From Paenibacillus naphthalenovorans (GTDB taxonomy: Bacteria > Bacillota > Bacilli > Paenibacillales > NBRC-103111), in the NCBI RefSeq assembly GCF_900099895.1, contig NZ_FNDY01000018.1:18009-82008 (forward strand): a stretch of DNA of 64,000 bases, read 5' to 3'. The notes under the pieces were generated by a model. That model saw nothing but the letters and a program-made list of their open reading frames with translations, did no database searches and had not been told where the DNA came from. Positions 35,443 through 43,977 of this stretch are shown here, piece after piece (the stretch's first letter is position 1; each line of letters opens with the position of its first letter). The position numbers and the translations under genes are program-made.

Positions 35443-38400
35443 CTAGCGCCCGTAAGAGATTTCAATGGCAACCGGGTCGCCGAAATGGGTGACGGTATAG
35501 ATCATGCCTGCTTCATCCCGGTCTACTTTCAGCTCTGGACCCGAGATGGTCAACGGCTGAGTGCTGCGCAGGCGAATCTGCTGCATGCCCGGCGCGTTCA
35601 GCTTCAACATCCGGCGTTCGCCGGATGTTTCCAGCTCATACGGTACGTTCGAACGAAGCAGGTGAAGCTCGGCTTCAAGGGCGCTTGCGCGCTCCTTCGT
35701 CACAAAGCGGACATTGGTCGTTTGGGGCGCTCCGAAATAGAGCTTGCCTTCCCGTGTGTCGTGCACATCGGCATCGGTGACCGCTTGCTTGTCTGCGTAA
35801 GGCTGCCCAAGCTCGACCGCAAGGCCGAGCGTGCCGGTATATTCGGCCGCATGCTCGGGTACTTCGCCGGTGTCCGGCTTCACACGGAAGCCGGGCTCGA
35901 CCTGCATGCCGAGCATCTTCTTCAGCCGGTCCGCGATGACCTCGCGCCATGGCCGCTCAAGCTTAACGCGGGTCGTCATGGCGTTAAGGAAGGACCGGGC
36001 CATTTGCGTTTCAGTCATAAAGTTATAGCTGTAATCATTGCGCAGCCCGTCCAGGTAGCGGACAAATTCCAAGAGCTCCGGAACACGCACCGGAAAATGG
36101 TACTCGATATGCTCGAAATAATCGATCGGCAAATCCATGGCCGCATAGGCTTCGAACAAATCCTTCGTCGAGTACTGCGGGTCGGTGCGCAGCACCGGCG
36201 CCGGGGTATACAGCATCATCGGCTGCTTCAGCTCCGGTTCGCCCGCCGCGTTCGTCATCAAAAACGGCAATCCCCAGTTATACTCGACGCCCAGCCTCGG
36301 GTCATTCTTCGCGTAGGAGGGCTTGAAGCCAAAGTTAAACCAAATCCCCGCTTCCCGTTCGTTGCGCAGCGTCTGTGTGCGGTCGGGATGATTTATGCGC
36401 CAGGTATGCTGATTTGTGCCCGTCAGCCCCCAAGGAATGCCCAGCTTGTCGAACGCCTGCTGGTGCAGGGCGATCTCCTGCTTCTCCTGAGCGTCGCTTG
36501 TAAAGTTGTGCACGAAAATGTGAGGATACAATTCCAAATGATGCTTCTTGCTGTATTGAATAAATTCGTTTAGCTGGTCGGCGTAAGGAAATTTCGGGTC
36601 GTCAATCGTCGACGGCATGCCGAATTCCAATTGTCCGACAATGAGATCGTCCCGTCCGTCGGCGTTCAAGTCATACCAGAGTGGAACGGAGCTGTGTCCT
36701 CCGACCAGGGCGCGGCTGCCGAGCTGGTTCGTCGAGGCGGCCTCCATAACGCCGTGATCGAGCCAGGTGATAGCGCCCGGCTCCGATCCCCGCTGCAAGT
36801 ATACGCGCAGGTCGCCTTCCAGACCGCCGACGACGAGGTCGGCCCTGCCGTCCCCGTCCATGTCGCGGATGGACGGCGCCGCAAACGGCGCGGGCAGCTT
36901 GAACTGCACCGCGCCCGCAGCAAAGGCGAGCGCGCCGCCGGCGCCCCGCTCGCCGCGGTACAGCGTCACCCGGCCGTCGCCGTCCCCGACCACAAGGTCG
37001 GGGACGGCGTCTCCGGTGACGTCGCCCACAGCCGCCGCCAGCGGCGCGGCGGCACGCACAGGCTGCCCGCCTGCCAGCAGCGCGGCGGGCGCCGTGAACA
37101 CGCCGCCGGCTCTGCCGTAGGCGGCGGCGAGCGTGCCGTCCGGCCGGCCGATCAGCAGATCCGGCCGGCCGTCGGCATTCAGGTCGGCCGCCGCGACGCT
37201 GGCGTACGACCCGACTTTCAGCGGCTCTCCGTTCTCGAGCCGCACGGGCGCCCGCTTCCCGAAGGCCGCGGGCGCTTTCATGCCCTCCGGCAGCTGCTGG
37301 CCGGCATAGGCGTCGCCTGCAGCCCCTGTTCCCGGGTACACGTATACGCTGCCGTCGGCCGAGCCGACAACGAGATCGACGTTACCGTCGCCGTCCACAT
37401 CGGCCAGCGCCGGAACCGCGCGGTAAGGCAGCGTAATCGGGTCCCCCAGCGAACGGTACTCCGGATAAGCGGCCAATCGGATCGGGCCTTCCTCGCCCAT
37501 AAGCCGGTTGCCGCTGGAGTAAAACGAATTCGGCGTCTCCCCGGCGAACGCAGGCTTCTCATTCGTGCCCGTGTTCAGGTGGACGACCACGGATTCCTGC
37601 CACCGCCCCCAAGTGAACGCGGAGCGGACGAGCGAGAAGGAAGGAATCTGGTTGTACTTGCGCAGCAGTTCAGCCCACTGGATGCCCTCGCCGTCACGAA
37701 TCGCTTCCATCGCCTCAAAATGATTTTGATACGCCATGGCCGGTCTTCCGTAAGGGCCCAGCGTCTTCTTTACGCTGTAGCCGAGCTTTACTTTAGAGAT
37801 GAAGGCGGCATATTCGCTGCGCAGCAGATGGCTTCCGGCCGCGAACGTGAAGTGAAAATACGGCTCGAGCGGCAGCTGGCTCCGGTCAAAATACAACGCG
37901 CCGGGACGTTCTTTCTTAGCCGCGTTCGTCTCCGCGGCGAGCTGCTCAAAGCCCAGCTTGGGATCCATGCCGCCGGTCAGATCATAGCCCGTGATATAAT
38001 AGCGGTTCGGCAGCAAAGTACCGCAAAAAAAGACGGTGCCCCGTCCGTACCGGTTCACCGTGTATAAGGAAGCCCCGTTCATCGAGACCAGCGTTTCCGC
38101 GGTGGAAGGAATAATGCCTTTGCCCCATGAGAACCGGCTCAAACTGCCTTCCGTATCATGCCGGAAGAAGGTATCCGCAAACGACCGCAGCAGCTGCTGA
38201 ACGCCCTGCAGGTTAGTGTCCGTGTCCGGGTATGACCAAAGTGATGCGCCGGCGCTGACAGGAAGCGCACTGCGCTCAGGCACCTTCACATCCACAATTT
38301 CCTTGGCCCCCAGGAAAGCGGGCTCAAAATCGTCGGCAAATGGATTTTCAAGGAACAAATGTCCGCCCGCCTCGACATAATCGACCAGCAGCTTGCGCTG

Positions 38401-38691
38401 CGGATCGGTTAACGTTCCGTGCAGGGCCGGGTCTAACATTATCGTATCGTACGATCGGAGCTGTCGTGCGCTCAGCTTGTCCAAAGACAAGCGGTCCAGC
38501 TCCAGGCCAACGACTAGCGTTTGCCGCAAATGCCCGTAAGCGGCGGTATCGTAAGCGTCGCCTTGCGTGGCGTACAGCATGCGTACCTTGAGCTCCTTGT
38601 CGGGCATGAACAGAACGAGCGCCAATATCACCGCCAGTAATCCGAGCAAGGCGACAACGGCGCTGCGCCGGTGGATTCGATTCAAAGTCAT
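35443..38691 (-). CDS. Large membrane-anchored VCBS/FG-GAP beta-propeller protein
   Basis: A 1,082-residue exported protein and first gene of the Dlt-like operon. N-terminal TM anchor (about 8-27), an alpha/beta domain resembling glutamine-amidotransferase-like folds (about 33-220; YDTIMLDPALHG), then five to six FG-GAP/VCBS repeats (about 425-690) with calcium-loop motifs such as DVDGDGNVDLVVG, DLNADGRPDLLIG and DMDGDGRADLVVG. A C-terminal region of about 390 residues holds HLELYPHIFVHNF and may be a carbohydrate-active (deacetylase-like) domain, but I cannot assign it. ATG 38691 is chosen; ATG 38715 is possible. Confidence 0.75.
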   Translation of the reverse strand: MTLNRIHRRSAVVALLGLLAVILALVLFMPDKELKVRMLYATQGDAYDTAAYGHLRQTLVVGLELDRLSLDKLSARQLRSYDTIMLDPALHGTLTDPQRKLLVDYVEAGGHLFLENPFADDFEPAFLGAKEIVDVKVPERSALPVSAGASLWSYPDTDTNLQGVQQLLRSFADTFFRHDTEGSLSRFSWGKGIIPSTAETLVSMNGASLYTVNRYGRGTVFFCGTLLPNRYYITGYDLTGGMDPKLGFEQLAAETNAAKKERPGALYFDRSQLPLEPYFHFTFAAGSHLLRSEYAAFISKVKLGYSVKKTLGPYGRPAMAYQNHFEAMEAIRDGEGIQWAELLRKYNQIPSFSLVRSAFTWGRWQESVVVHLNTGTNEKPAFAGETPNSFYSSGNRLMGEEGPIRLAAYPEYRSLGDPITLPYRAVPALADVDGDGNVDLVVGSADGSVYVYPGTGAAGDAYAGQQLPEGMKAPAAFGKRAPVRLENGEPLKVGSYASVAAADLNADGRPDLLIGRPDGTLAAAYGRAGGVFTAPAALLAGGQPVRAAAPLAAAVGDVTGDAVPDLVVGDGDGRVTLYRGERGAGGALAFAAGAVQFKLPAPFAAPSIRDMDGDGRADLVVGGLEGDLRVYLQRGSEPGAITWLDHGVMEAASTNQLGSRALVGGHSSVPLWYDLNADGRDDLIVGQLEFGMPSTIDDPKFPYADQLNEFIQYSKKHHLELYPHIFVHNFTSDAQEKQEIALHQQAFDKLGIPWGLTGTNQHTWRINHPDRTQTLRNEREAGIWFNFGFKPSYAKNDPRLGVEYNWGLPFLMTNAAGEPELKQPMMLYTPAPVLRTDPQYSTKDLFEAYAAMDLPIDYFEHIEYHFPVRVPELLEFVRYLDGLRNDYSYNFMTETQMARSFLNAMTTRVKLERPWREVIADRLKKMLGMQVEPGFRVKPDTGEVPEHAAEYTGTLGLAVELGQPYADKQAVTDADVHDTREGKLYFGAPQTTNVRFVTKERASALEAELHLLRSNVPYELETSGERRMLKLNAPGMQQIRLRSTQPLTISGPELKVDRDEAGMIYTVTHFGDPVAIEISYGR

Positions 38692-38724
38692 CCCTCTATT
38701 ACCTTTGGGTTGCATTACCCTGAC

Positions 38725-38753
38725 ATTATAGCATGGATGGCGGGCTTTGTTAA
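38725..38753 (-). promoter_or_regulatory. Sigma-A promoter of the Dlt-like operon
   Basis: On the minus strand TTAACA (38753-38748), a 17-nt spacer and a perfect TATAAT (38730-38725). The leader is only about 25-30 nt. No operator-like repeat is visible next to it. Confidence 0.8.
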
Positions 38754-38930
38754 CTTTTGACCTCCGGTCCGGTCCGGCTTCCGGCCGAGTCTGCGGGGCT
38801 CCCGCGATCATAACGGCAACCGGGCCGGAACCGGGGTCGCCCGCCCTTATAAGATGAAGCGTCGCCCGAAAAGCCTTTCAAGGTGGATTGAACGCAAAGG
38901 GGCTTTGGCCTGGACTGGATGGAGGTACCG

Positions 38931-38959
38931 TTTATCCTTGGGTCGGTTTCTGTTACACT
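38931..38959 (+). promoter_or_regulatory. Possible promoter of the U32 gene
   Basis: TTTATC (38931-38936), 17 nt, TACACT (38954-38959). The -35 is poor. Placed 41 nt before the U32 start. Confidence 0.4.
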
Positions 38960-39000
38960 AGAACAGTTAAGGTATTTTTTATTCGGAGGTTACTATTTCC

Positions 39001-41520
39001 ATGAGCGAAATACGCAAATCAGATATAGAGCTGCTTGCTCCCGCGGGGGATTGGGACTGTATGCGAGCGGCGGTGGCGAACGGGGCCGACGCCGTCTTTT
39101 TCGGCGTAGAAAAATTCAATGCCCGGGCCCGGGCGAATAATTTTCATACGGACGAGCTGCCGGACATTATGTCCTTTTTGCACCGTTACGGGGTTAAGGG
39201 CTTTTTGACGTTCAATATCCTGGTATTTGAAGAGGAACTGGAGGATGCCAAGTCGCTGATCGAAGCCTGTATCGATGCCGGCGTAGATGCGGTGATCGTA
39301 CAGGACTTGGGTCTTGTGCGGATGATTCGCGAGCTGTCGCCGGACTTCCCGATTCACGGCTCGACGCAGATGACGATTACCTCGCCGGAGGCGGTGGAAT
39401 TCACGAAGCCGTTTGATATCGAACGGGTAGTGCTGGGGCGTGAAAACAACCTGAAGCAGATCAGGCAGATCGGCGAGCAGGCCAAGCTTCCGATGGAAGT
39501 ATTTGTGCACGGGGCGCTCTGCGTGTCTTATTCAGGACAATGCCTGACCTCGGAGATGTGGGGCGGCCGTTCGGCCAACCGCGGCGAATGCGCCCAAGCC
39601 TGCCGGCTTCCGTACGATCTGATGGTGGACGGGGAGCATAAGCCGATGGGGGATGTGGCCTATCTGTTATCCCCGAAGGATTTGGCGGCGATCGAGCTGG
39701 TGCCGGAGCTGATTGAAGCGGGCGTAACCTCTTTTAAAATCGAAGGGCGGTTGAAAAGCCCGGAGTACGTGGCCAATGTGGTTTCGAAATACCGCAAGGC
39801 GATTGACCGTTACTTCGACGGAGAGAACCCGAAGCCGACCAAAGAAGAGCTTAGGGAGCTTGAGCAAAGCTTCTCGCGCGGGTTTACGCACGGCTTCCTG
39901 AAAGGAACGAACAACAAGCAGCTGGTGGAGGGCACATACCCCAAAAGCCGCGGCGTTTACCTGGGACGCGTGAAGCAGGTGCTGAGGGACGGTGTGCTGT
40001 GCGAGCTGGAGGCGCCGCTGAAGCGGGGCGACGGCATTTGCTTTGACGCGGGGGATCCGACCAAGAAGGAAGAGGGCGGCCGCGTATACGACCTGCGCCG
40101 AAAGGGCGTAAAGCTGGAGGGCGAAGCGCAGGGCGGTCTTGTTGAAATCGTGCCGGGCCGCAGCGACGTCGATCTGAGCCGCGTGCATGTCGGCGACCGG
40201 ATTTGGAAGACCAACGACCCGCATCTGGACAAAAGAATGCGCCAGTCGTTCGAGACGGACAAGCCTTACCGTGTGTTCCCGGTTAACGTGAAGGTGATCG
40301 GAGCCGCAGGTCAGCCGCTGAAGAGCGTATGGACGGACGTGACGGCCAATCATACCGTAGTCGTAGAGTCGGAGCTGCCGCTGGCTCCCGCCGAGAAGAG
40401 GCCGATGACGGTCGAACTGTTCCGCGAGCAGTTCGGACGGCTGGGCGGAACGATTTACAAGCTCGACGGGCTTGAGGTTCATCTTGGCGGGGATTTGATC
40501 GTACCGATGCGCGAGCTGAACCAGATGCGCCGCCGGGCAGTGGAGCTGCTGCAGGAGTGGCGTGAGCGCCCTCGGGCTTACATCAAGCGCAGCGTGGATG
40601 TATACGGCGATACGCCTGTGCAGCCGGCTGCTCCCGCCACGCCTGTCGGCGGACAGGCCCGGGCGCGGCTGACGGCGCTCTGCCGCAGCCTCGACCAGGT
40701 GCAGGCGGCCTGCGCGATGAACGTCGAGCTAATCTATGCCGATTTCGAGTTTATCAAGCAGTTTCCTGCCGCCGTGGAGGCCGCCCGCGCCGCGGGCAAG
40801 CGCATCGCGCTTGCGACGCCGCGCATTCATATGCCTGGTGAAACGGGCTATTTCAAGAACATCCTGAACCTGAAACCCGATGCGGTATTGGTTCGCAATA
40901 CAGGAGCGGTCTACTGGTTTATGCGCTATTTCGCCGAGCATCCATCGGAAGCCCGTCCGGAACTGATCGGCGACTTCTCGCTGAATGTCGCCAACCATAA
41001 GACGGCCGCGCTGTTTCTGGATGCCGGGCTCAGCCGCGTGACCCCGTCCTACGACCTGAACATTCAGCAGATGGTCGATCTGCTGCGCCGTACGGATACT
41101 TCGCGCCTGGAGATCGTCATCCATCAGCATTTGCCGATGTTCCATACGGAGCACTGCGTCTACTGCACGTTCTTGAGTCCGGGTACGGACTACACGAACT
41201 GCGGCCGGCCGTGCGAGGAGCACCGCGCTTCCCTGAAGGACCGCGTCGGCTTCTCGCATCCGGTCCGCGTCGACGAAGGCTGCCGGAACACCGTGTACAA
41301 TGCGATCGACCAATCCGGTGCGGAATACCTTGCGAACTTCATGGAGCTGGGGGTGCCTTCATACCGTGTGGAGTTTTTGGAGGAATCGCCCGAAAAGGTG
41401 CAGGAGGTGCTCGGATTGTACGAGCGCGCTCTGCGCGGCCAGATCAGCGGCACACAGGTGTGGAAAACATTGAAATCGACCAACCAGCTCGGCGTCACGC
41501 GCGGGCAGCTGGTGAAATAG
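39001..41520 (+). CDS. U32 family protein with DUF3656 domain (RlhA-like)
   Basis: An 839-residue protein. The N-terminal U32 domain begins ELLAPAGDWDCMRAAVANGADAVFFG and contains SFKIEGRLKSPEYVA plus a Cys cluster in GQCLTSEM and ECAQACR. The DUF3656 insertion (about 300-400) is typical of E. coli RlhA (YdcP), which hydroxylates C2501 of 23S rRNA. A second half holds HTEHCVYCTFL and NCGRPCEEH, probably further metal or cluster ligands. Old annotations call it a collagenase-like peptidase; RNA modification is better supported by the domain set. GGAGG precedes ATG 39001. Confidence 0.85.
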   Translation: MSEIRKSDIELLAPAGDWDCMRAAVANGADAVFFGVEKFNARARANNFHTDELPDIMSFLHRYGVKGFLTFNILVFEEELEDAKSLIEACIDAGVDAVIVQDLGLVRMIRELSPDFPIHGSTQMTITSPEAVEFTKPFDIERVVLGRENNLKQIRQIGEQAKLPMEVFVHGALCVSYSGQCLTSEMWGGRSANRGECAQACRLPYDLMVDGEHKPMGDVAYLLSPKDLAAIELVPELIEAGVTSFKIEGRLKSPEYVANVVSKYRKAIDRYFDGENPKPTKEELRELEQSFSRGFTHGFLKGTNNKQLVEGTYPKSRGVYLGRVKQVLRDGVLCELEAPLKRGDGICFDAGDPTKKEEGGRVYDLRRKGVKLEGEAQGGLVEIVPGRSDVDLSRVHVGDRIWKTNDPHLDKRMRQSFETDKPYRVFPVNVKVIGAAGQPLKSVWTDVTANHTVVVESELPLAPAEKRPMTVELFREQFGRLGGTIYKLDGLEVHLGGDLIVPMRELNQMRRRAVELLQEWRERPRAYIKRSVDVYGDTPVQPAAPATPVGGQARARLTALCRSLDQVQAACAMNVELIYADFEFIKQFPAAVEAARAAGKRIALATPRIHMPGETGYFKNILNLKPDAVLVRNTGAVYWFMRYFAEHPSEARPELIGDFSLNVANHKTAALFLDAGLSRVTPSYDLNIQQMVDLLRRTDTSRLEIVIHQHLPMFHTEHCVYCTFLSPGTDYTNCGRPCEEHRASLKDRVGFSHPVRVDEGCRNTVYNAIDQSGAEYLANFMELGVPSYRVEFLEESPEKVQEVLGLYERALRGQISGTQVWKTLKSTNQLGVTRGQLVK

Positions 41521-41535
41521 CCTTACTGTTTATAG

Positions 41536-41579
41536 AAACCGCCGCCTCGGCTTTGCATAAAGCCGGTGCCGCGGTTTTT
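41536..41579. terminator. Terminator between the U32 gene and GerP-like genes
   Basis: AAACCGC...CGGCTTT-GCAT-AAAGCCG...GCGGTTTTT forms a long stem with small internal loops and a T run. It lies between convergent genes. Confidence 0.85.
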
Positions 41580-41583
41580 CCTT

Positions 41584-41817
41584 TTATACCAAGCTGATTT
41601 TAATCGAAGGGCTATCAACCACATCCTGATCGAAGACTAAGTTAAACGGTACATAGGCCGGCGACCAATCGCCGTTTTCCTCGCCAAAGCCCATATTCTG
41701 TTTGGTGGATAAGAACAGATCGACTTGTTGAACGGGCCCGAAGCTGAGATTGCTCCCCCGATCCAGCACGTTGGCTTTAAAACCTAATAAATTCACCATC
41801 ATCGGTTTGAAAATCAT
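41584..41817 (-). CDS. GerPA/GerPF-like spore germination protein
   Basis: A 77-residue protein with the pattern of the small GerPA/GerPF family: a hydrophobic beta-rich N-terminus (MVNLLGFKANVL), the middle segment FGPVQQVDLFLSTKQNMGFGE and a C-terminal NLVFDQDVVDSPSIK. GerP proteins lie in the spore inner coat and let germinants through. It is coupled to the gene upstream by an ATGA overlap (41814-41817). No transmembrane segment. Confidence 0.6.
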   Translation of the reverse strand: MIFKPMMVNLLGFKANVLDRGSNLSFGPVQQVDLFLSTKQNMGFGEENGDWSPAYVPFNLVFDQDVVDSPSIKISLV

Positions 41818-42002
41818 CGGTATTCCTCCCCGGGCGCAATGAGTGCGGAGCGCTGCAAAGCAGGTGAATCCACCTGATCCCTGCCGTCGACGAAATGCCG
41901 GTTGCCCGCGAAGCTCGCCTCATCGCCGTAATTTTGTCCATAGCCCTGCAAACGTTTGTCCGAATTCGTCCATTCCGCTAAAAAATTTTGTCCTACATTC
42001 AC
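41814..42002 (-). CDS. GerPA/GerPF-like spore germination protein, start uncertain
   Basis: The GTG 42002 start gives 62 residues (VGQNFLAEWTNSDK...FVDGRDQVDSP), matching the VGxNF...VDSP pattern of GerPA/F-type proteins. Family-like sequence continues upstream in frame (KINSIENASA) to about 42038 without any ATG, GTG or TTG; ATT codons are the only near-start codons. Either an ATT start is used, or the original start codon has been lost. No clear ribosome site is visible. Confidence 0.5.
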   Translation of the reverse strand: MNVGQNFLAEWTNSDKRLQGYGQNYGDEASFAGNRHFVDGRDQVDSPALQRSALIAPGEEYR

Positions 42003-42285
42003 CGCCGAGGCATTTTCGATGGAATTAATTTTTAAAATGAAAATACTATATAATTACTGTGGAATGTCCCATCTCTCGAATGGCTGGAAATCGCCAAAAA
42101 TTTTACCGGAAACGCTTTTGAACGGACATATTTGACTAGTCCTATCTTATTCACTTTGACGAATCTGAAATTGGTTTCTGATAGATAAAACACGGGGGAC
42201 ATCCTCCGTTAACGACATGTACCGGCGAATAGGACCGTACCTTAGTCCATGCTATAGTCCATTCTATGTGAAACGGGGTGATTTC

Positions 42286-42711
42286 ATGTGGCCATTCTCC
42301 CGATCAAATCGCGGGTTTTTACCCAAGGACAAACCTTATGCCCATTTGGAAAGGAGAATCGCCGAATTGGAACGCAAGCTGCAGGAGCAGGCTCAAGCCA
42401 AGCCGGAAGATCCGAAGCCGGCAGAAGCGAAGCCGACGGTCGTTATCGAGCATATTGCGATCGAGAAGCTTATCGTGGAAAAATGGGATCACAGTAACAA
42501 TTTCGGTGCCCTGGGGATTAAAGAGCTGGAAGGGAAGCTGAATATCGGCGTGAATTATTCGGGCCCGATTGACGGCGAGGGGATCAAGGATTTGTTTCCG
42601 AACTCCAAGAAGCAGCCGGAGAGCAAGGGGAACCCTCCATTAAAGCCAAAACCGGGCTTCAAGGACGGCTCAAAGGGGCCAAGCTGTACGATTCGGGGGA
42701 AACCATTGTAA
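42286..42711 (+). CDS. GerPC-like spore germination protein
   Basis: A 141-residue protein. A short coiled coil (HLERRIAELERKLQEQ), a Lys/Pro/Glu-rich linker, then a conserved-looking core IEHIAIEKLIVEKW...NNFGALGIKELEGKLNIGVNYSG, similar in style to GerPC (the IEK/ELEGxLNIG pattern). The tail is Lys/Pro rich. ATG 42286 follows CGGGGTGAT. It diverges from the two GerP-like genes, so the three may form a small spore-coat permeability group. The 283-nt gap upstream is AT-rich, with no firm promoter assigned. Confidence 0.55.
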   Translation: MWPFSRSNRGFLPKDKPYAHLERRIAELERKLQEQAQAKPEDPKPAEAKPTVVIEHIAIEKLIVEKWDHSNNFGALGIKELEGKLNIGVNYSGPIDGEGIKDLFPNSKKQPESKGNPPLKPKPGFKDGSKGPSCTIRGKPL

Positions 42712-42745
42712 ATGGGCAAACGAGAGCGATGCTGTAGAGGAAAGC

Positions 42746-42774
42746 CTTCGGACTTTTGGGTCTGAAGTTTTTTT
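42746..42774 (+). terminator. Terminator after the GerPC-like gene
   Basis: CTTCGGAC-TTTTGG-GTCTGAAG stem (one G-T pair) followed by seven T residues. Confidence 0.88.
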
Positions 42775-42924
42775 GTCTGGTCATGGACGCAAAATTTTAA
42801 TCCAGATTTCAGGTTCGATTAAGGTTTTATTATACATGGGCTTGTATATTGTTTGTGGTTAAGCCGTATAAAAGATGGGAATGGCTGTAATGTGGAAAAA
42901 GTGGGTATAACGGGAGGTTGTGGT

Positions 42925-43977
42925 ATGCTCGAGGTGAAACAGGTCAGCAAAGTATACGAAAATCAAAGAGGGGTCCAAAGCATCGATTTCTCTATGAGCC
43001 GCGGAGAGATCGTCGGGTTCCTCGGGCCCAACGGCGCCGGTAAAACGACTACCATGCGGATGATCACAGGCTATTTGAATCCGACGCAGGGCACGATTAC
43101 GATTGACGGCTTGTCGATGTCGGATCATCCGAAGAAAGCGCGGCAGAAGATCGGATATTTGCCTGAGACGCCGCCGCTGTATCCGGAGCTTACGGTCGGG
43201 GCTTATTTGCAGTTTATCGCCGATTTGCGTGGCATTCCGGCAAAGGAGCAGAAAAGCCGCATCGGCGAGGTAGTAGAGCGGCTCGGTTTGCAGGGACGCG
43301 AACGGCAGGTCATCCGGAGCTTGTCCAAAGGGTACAAGCAGCGTGTCGGTCTGGCGCAGGCCATCCTACATCAACCGGACCTGTTGGTGCTGGACGAACC
43401 GACTTCAGGGCTGGATCCCAAACAAATCATCGAAATCCGCCAGCTCATCCGGGAGCTGGGCGAGAATCATACCGTGCTGCTCAGCACGCATATATTGCCC
43501 GAAATCAATACGCTGTGCAATCGTGTATTAATCATCAATCAAGGCCGCATCGTCCTGGATGGACAGCCCGAACGGCTGGCGCATACGATGGGCGAAGCCT
43601 TCGAGGTATCGCTTGAAGTGAAGGGCCCGCGCGAGGCCGTGCTTGAGGAACTGCGCGGCGTGCCCGGCGTAGCCGGCGTAAGGGAGCTGGACGGCGAAGC
43701 GCCGAAACCGGAATCGAATGCTGCGGATTCGGCCGCGGAGTCTTCCGTGGCGGACAGTCCGGATGCGACGGTGAAGGTGCTCGTAACCGCAGCGGCTGAA
43801 GAGGACATCCGCGAGGCGCTGTTCTACAGAATGGCCGAGCGCAGGTATCCGATTCTATCTATGAAAAAGGAGAGCCTCAGCTTGGAGGACATTTTCTTGA
43901 AGCTGACAACAAGCGAAGCGCTGGAAGGAGCGGCTGGCGGCGAAACCGCTTCGGAGGAGGTGACCCCGGATGCGTAG
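42925..43977 (+). CDS. ABC transporter ATP-binding protein, GldA-like
   Basis: A 350-residue ATPase: Walker A GPNGAGKTTTMRM, signature LSKGYKQRVGLAQA, Walker B LLVLDEPTSGLDPKQ, and a C-terminal extension. That extension carries a low-complexity Ala/Ser/Asp/Glu stretch (about 275-305) between two halves of the accessory domain. ATG 42925 has GGGAGG 8 nt upstream; the longer in-frame ORF from 42853 is unlikely. First of four overlapping or close genes with GldF, GldG and DUF4340 products. Confidence 0.88.
   Translation: MLEVKQVSKVYENQRGVQSIDFSMSRGEIVGFLGPNGAGKTTTMRMITGYLNPTQGTITIDGLSMSDHPKKARQKIGYLPETPPLYPELTVGAYLQFIADLRGIPAKEQKSRIGEVVERLGLQGRERQVIRSLSKGYKQRVGLAQAILHQPDLLVLDEPTSGLDPKQIIEIRQLIRELGENHTVLLSTHILPEINTLCNRVLIINQGRIVLDGQPERLAHTMGEAFEVSLEVKGPREAVLEELRGVPGVAGVRELDGEAPKPESNAADSAAESSVADSPDATVKVLVTAAAEEDIREALFYRMAERRYPILSMKKESLSLEDIFLKLTTSEALEGAAGGETASEEVTPDA

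Noticed and set aside
36631..38067. Plus-strand open frame of 478 codons opposite the propeller gene
   Set aside because: Lies in the GC-rich repeat region; the composition is that of an antisense frame, and there is no ribosome site.
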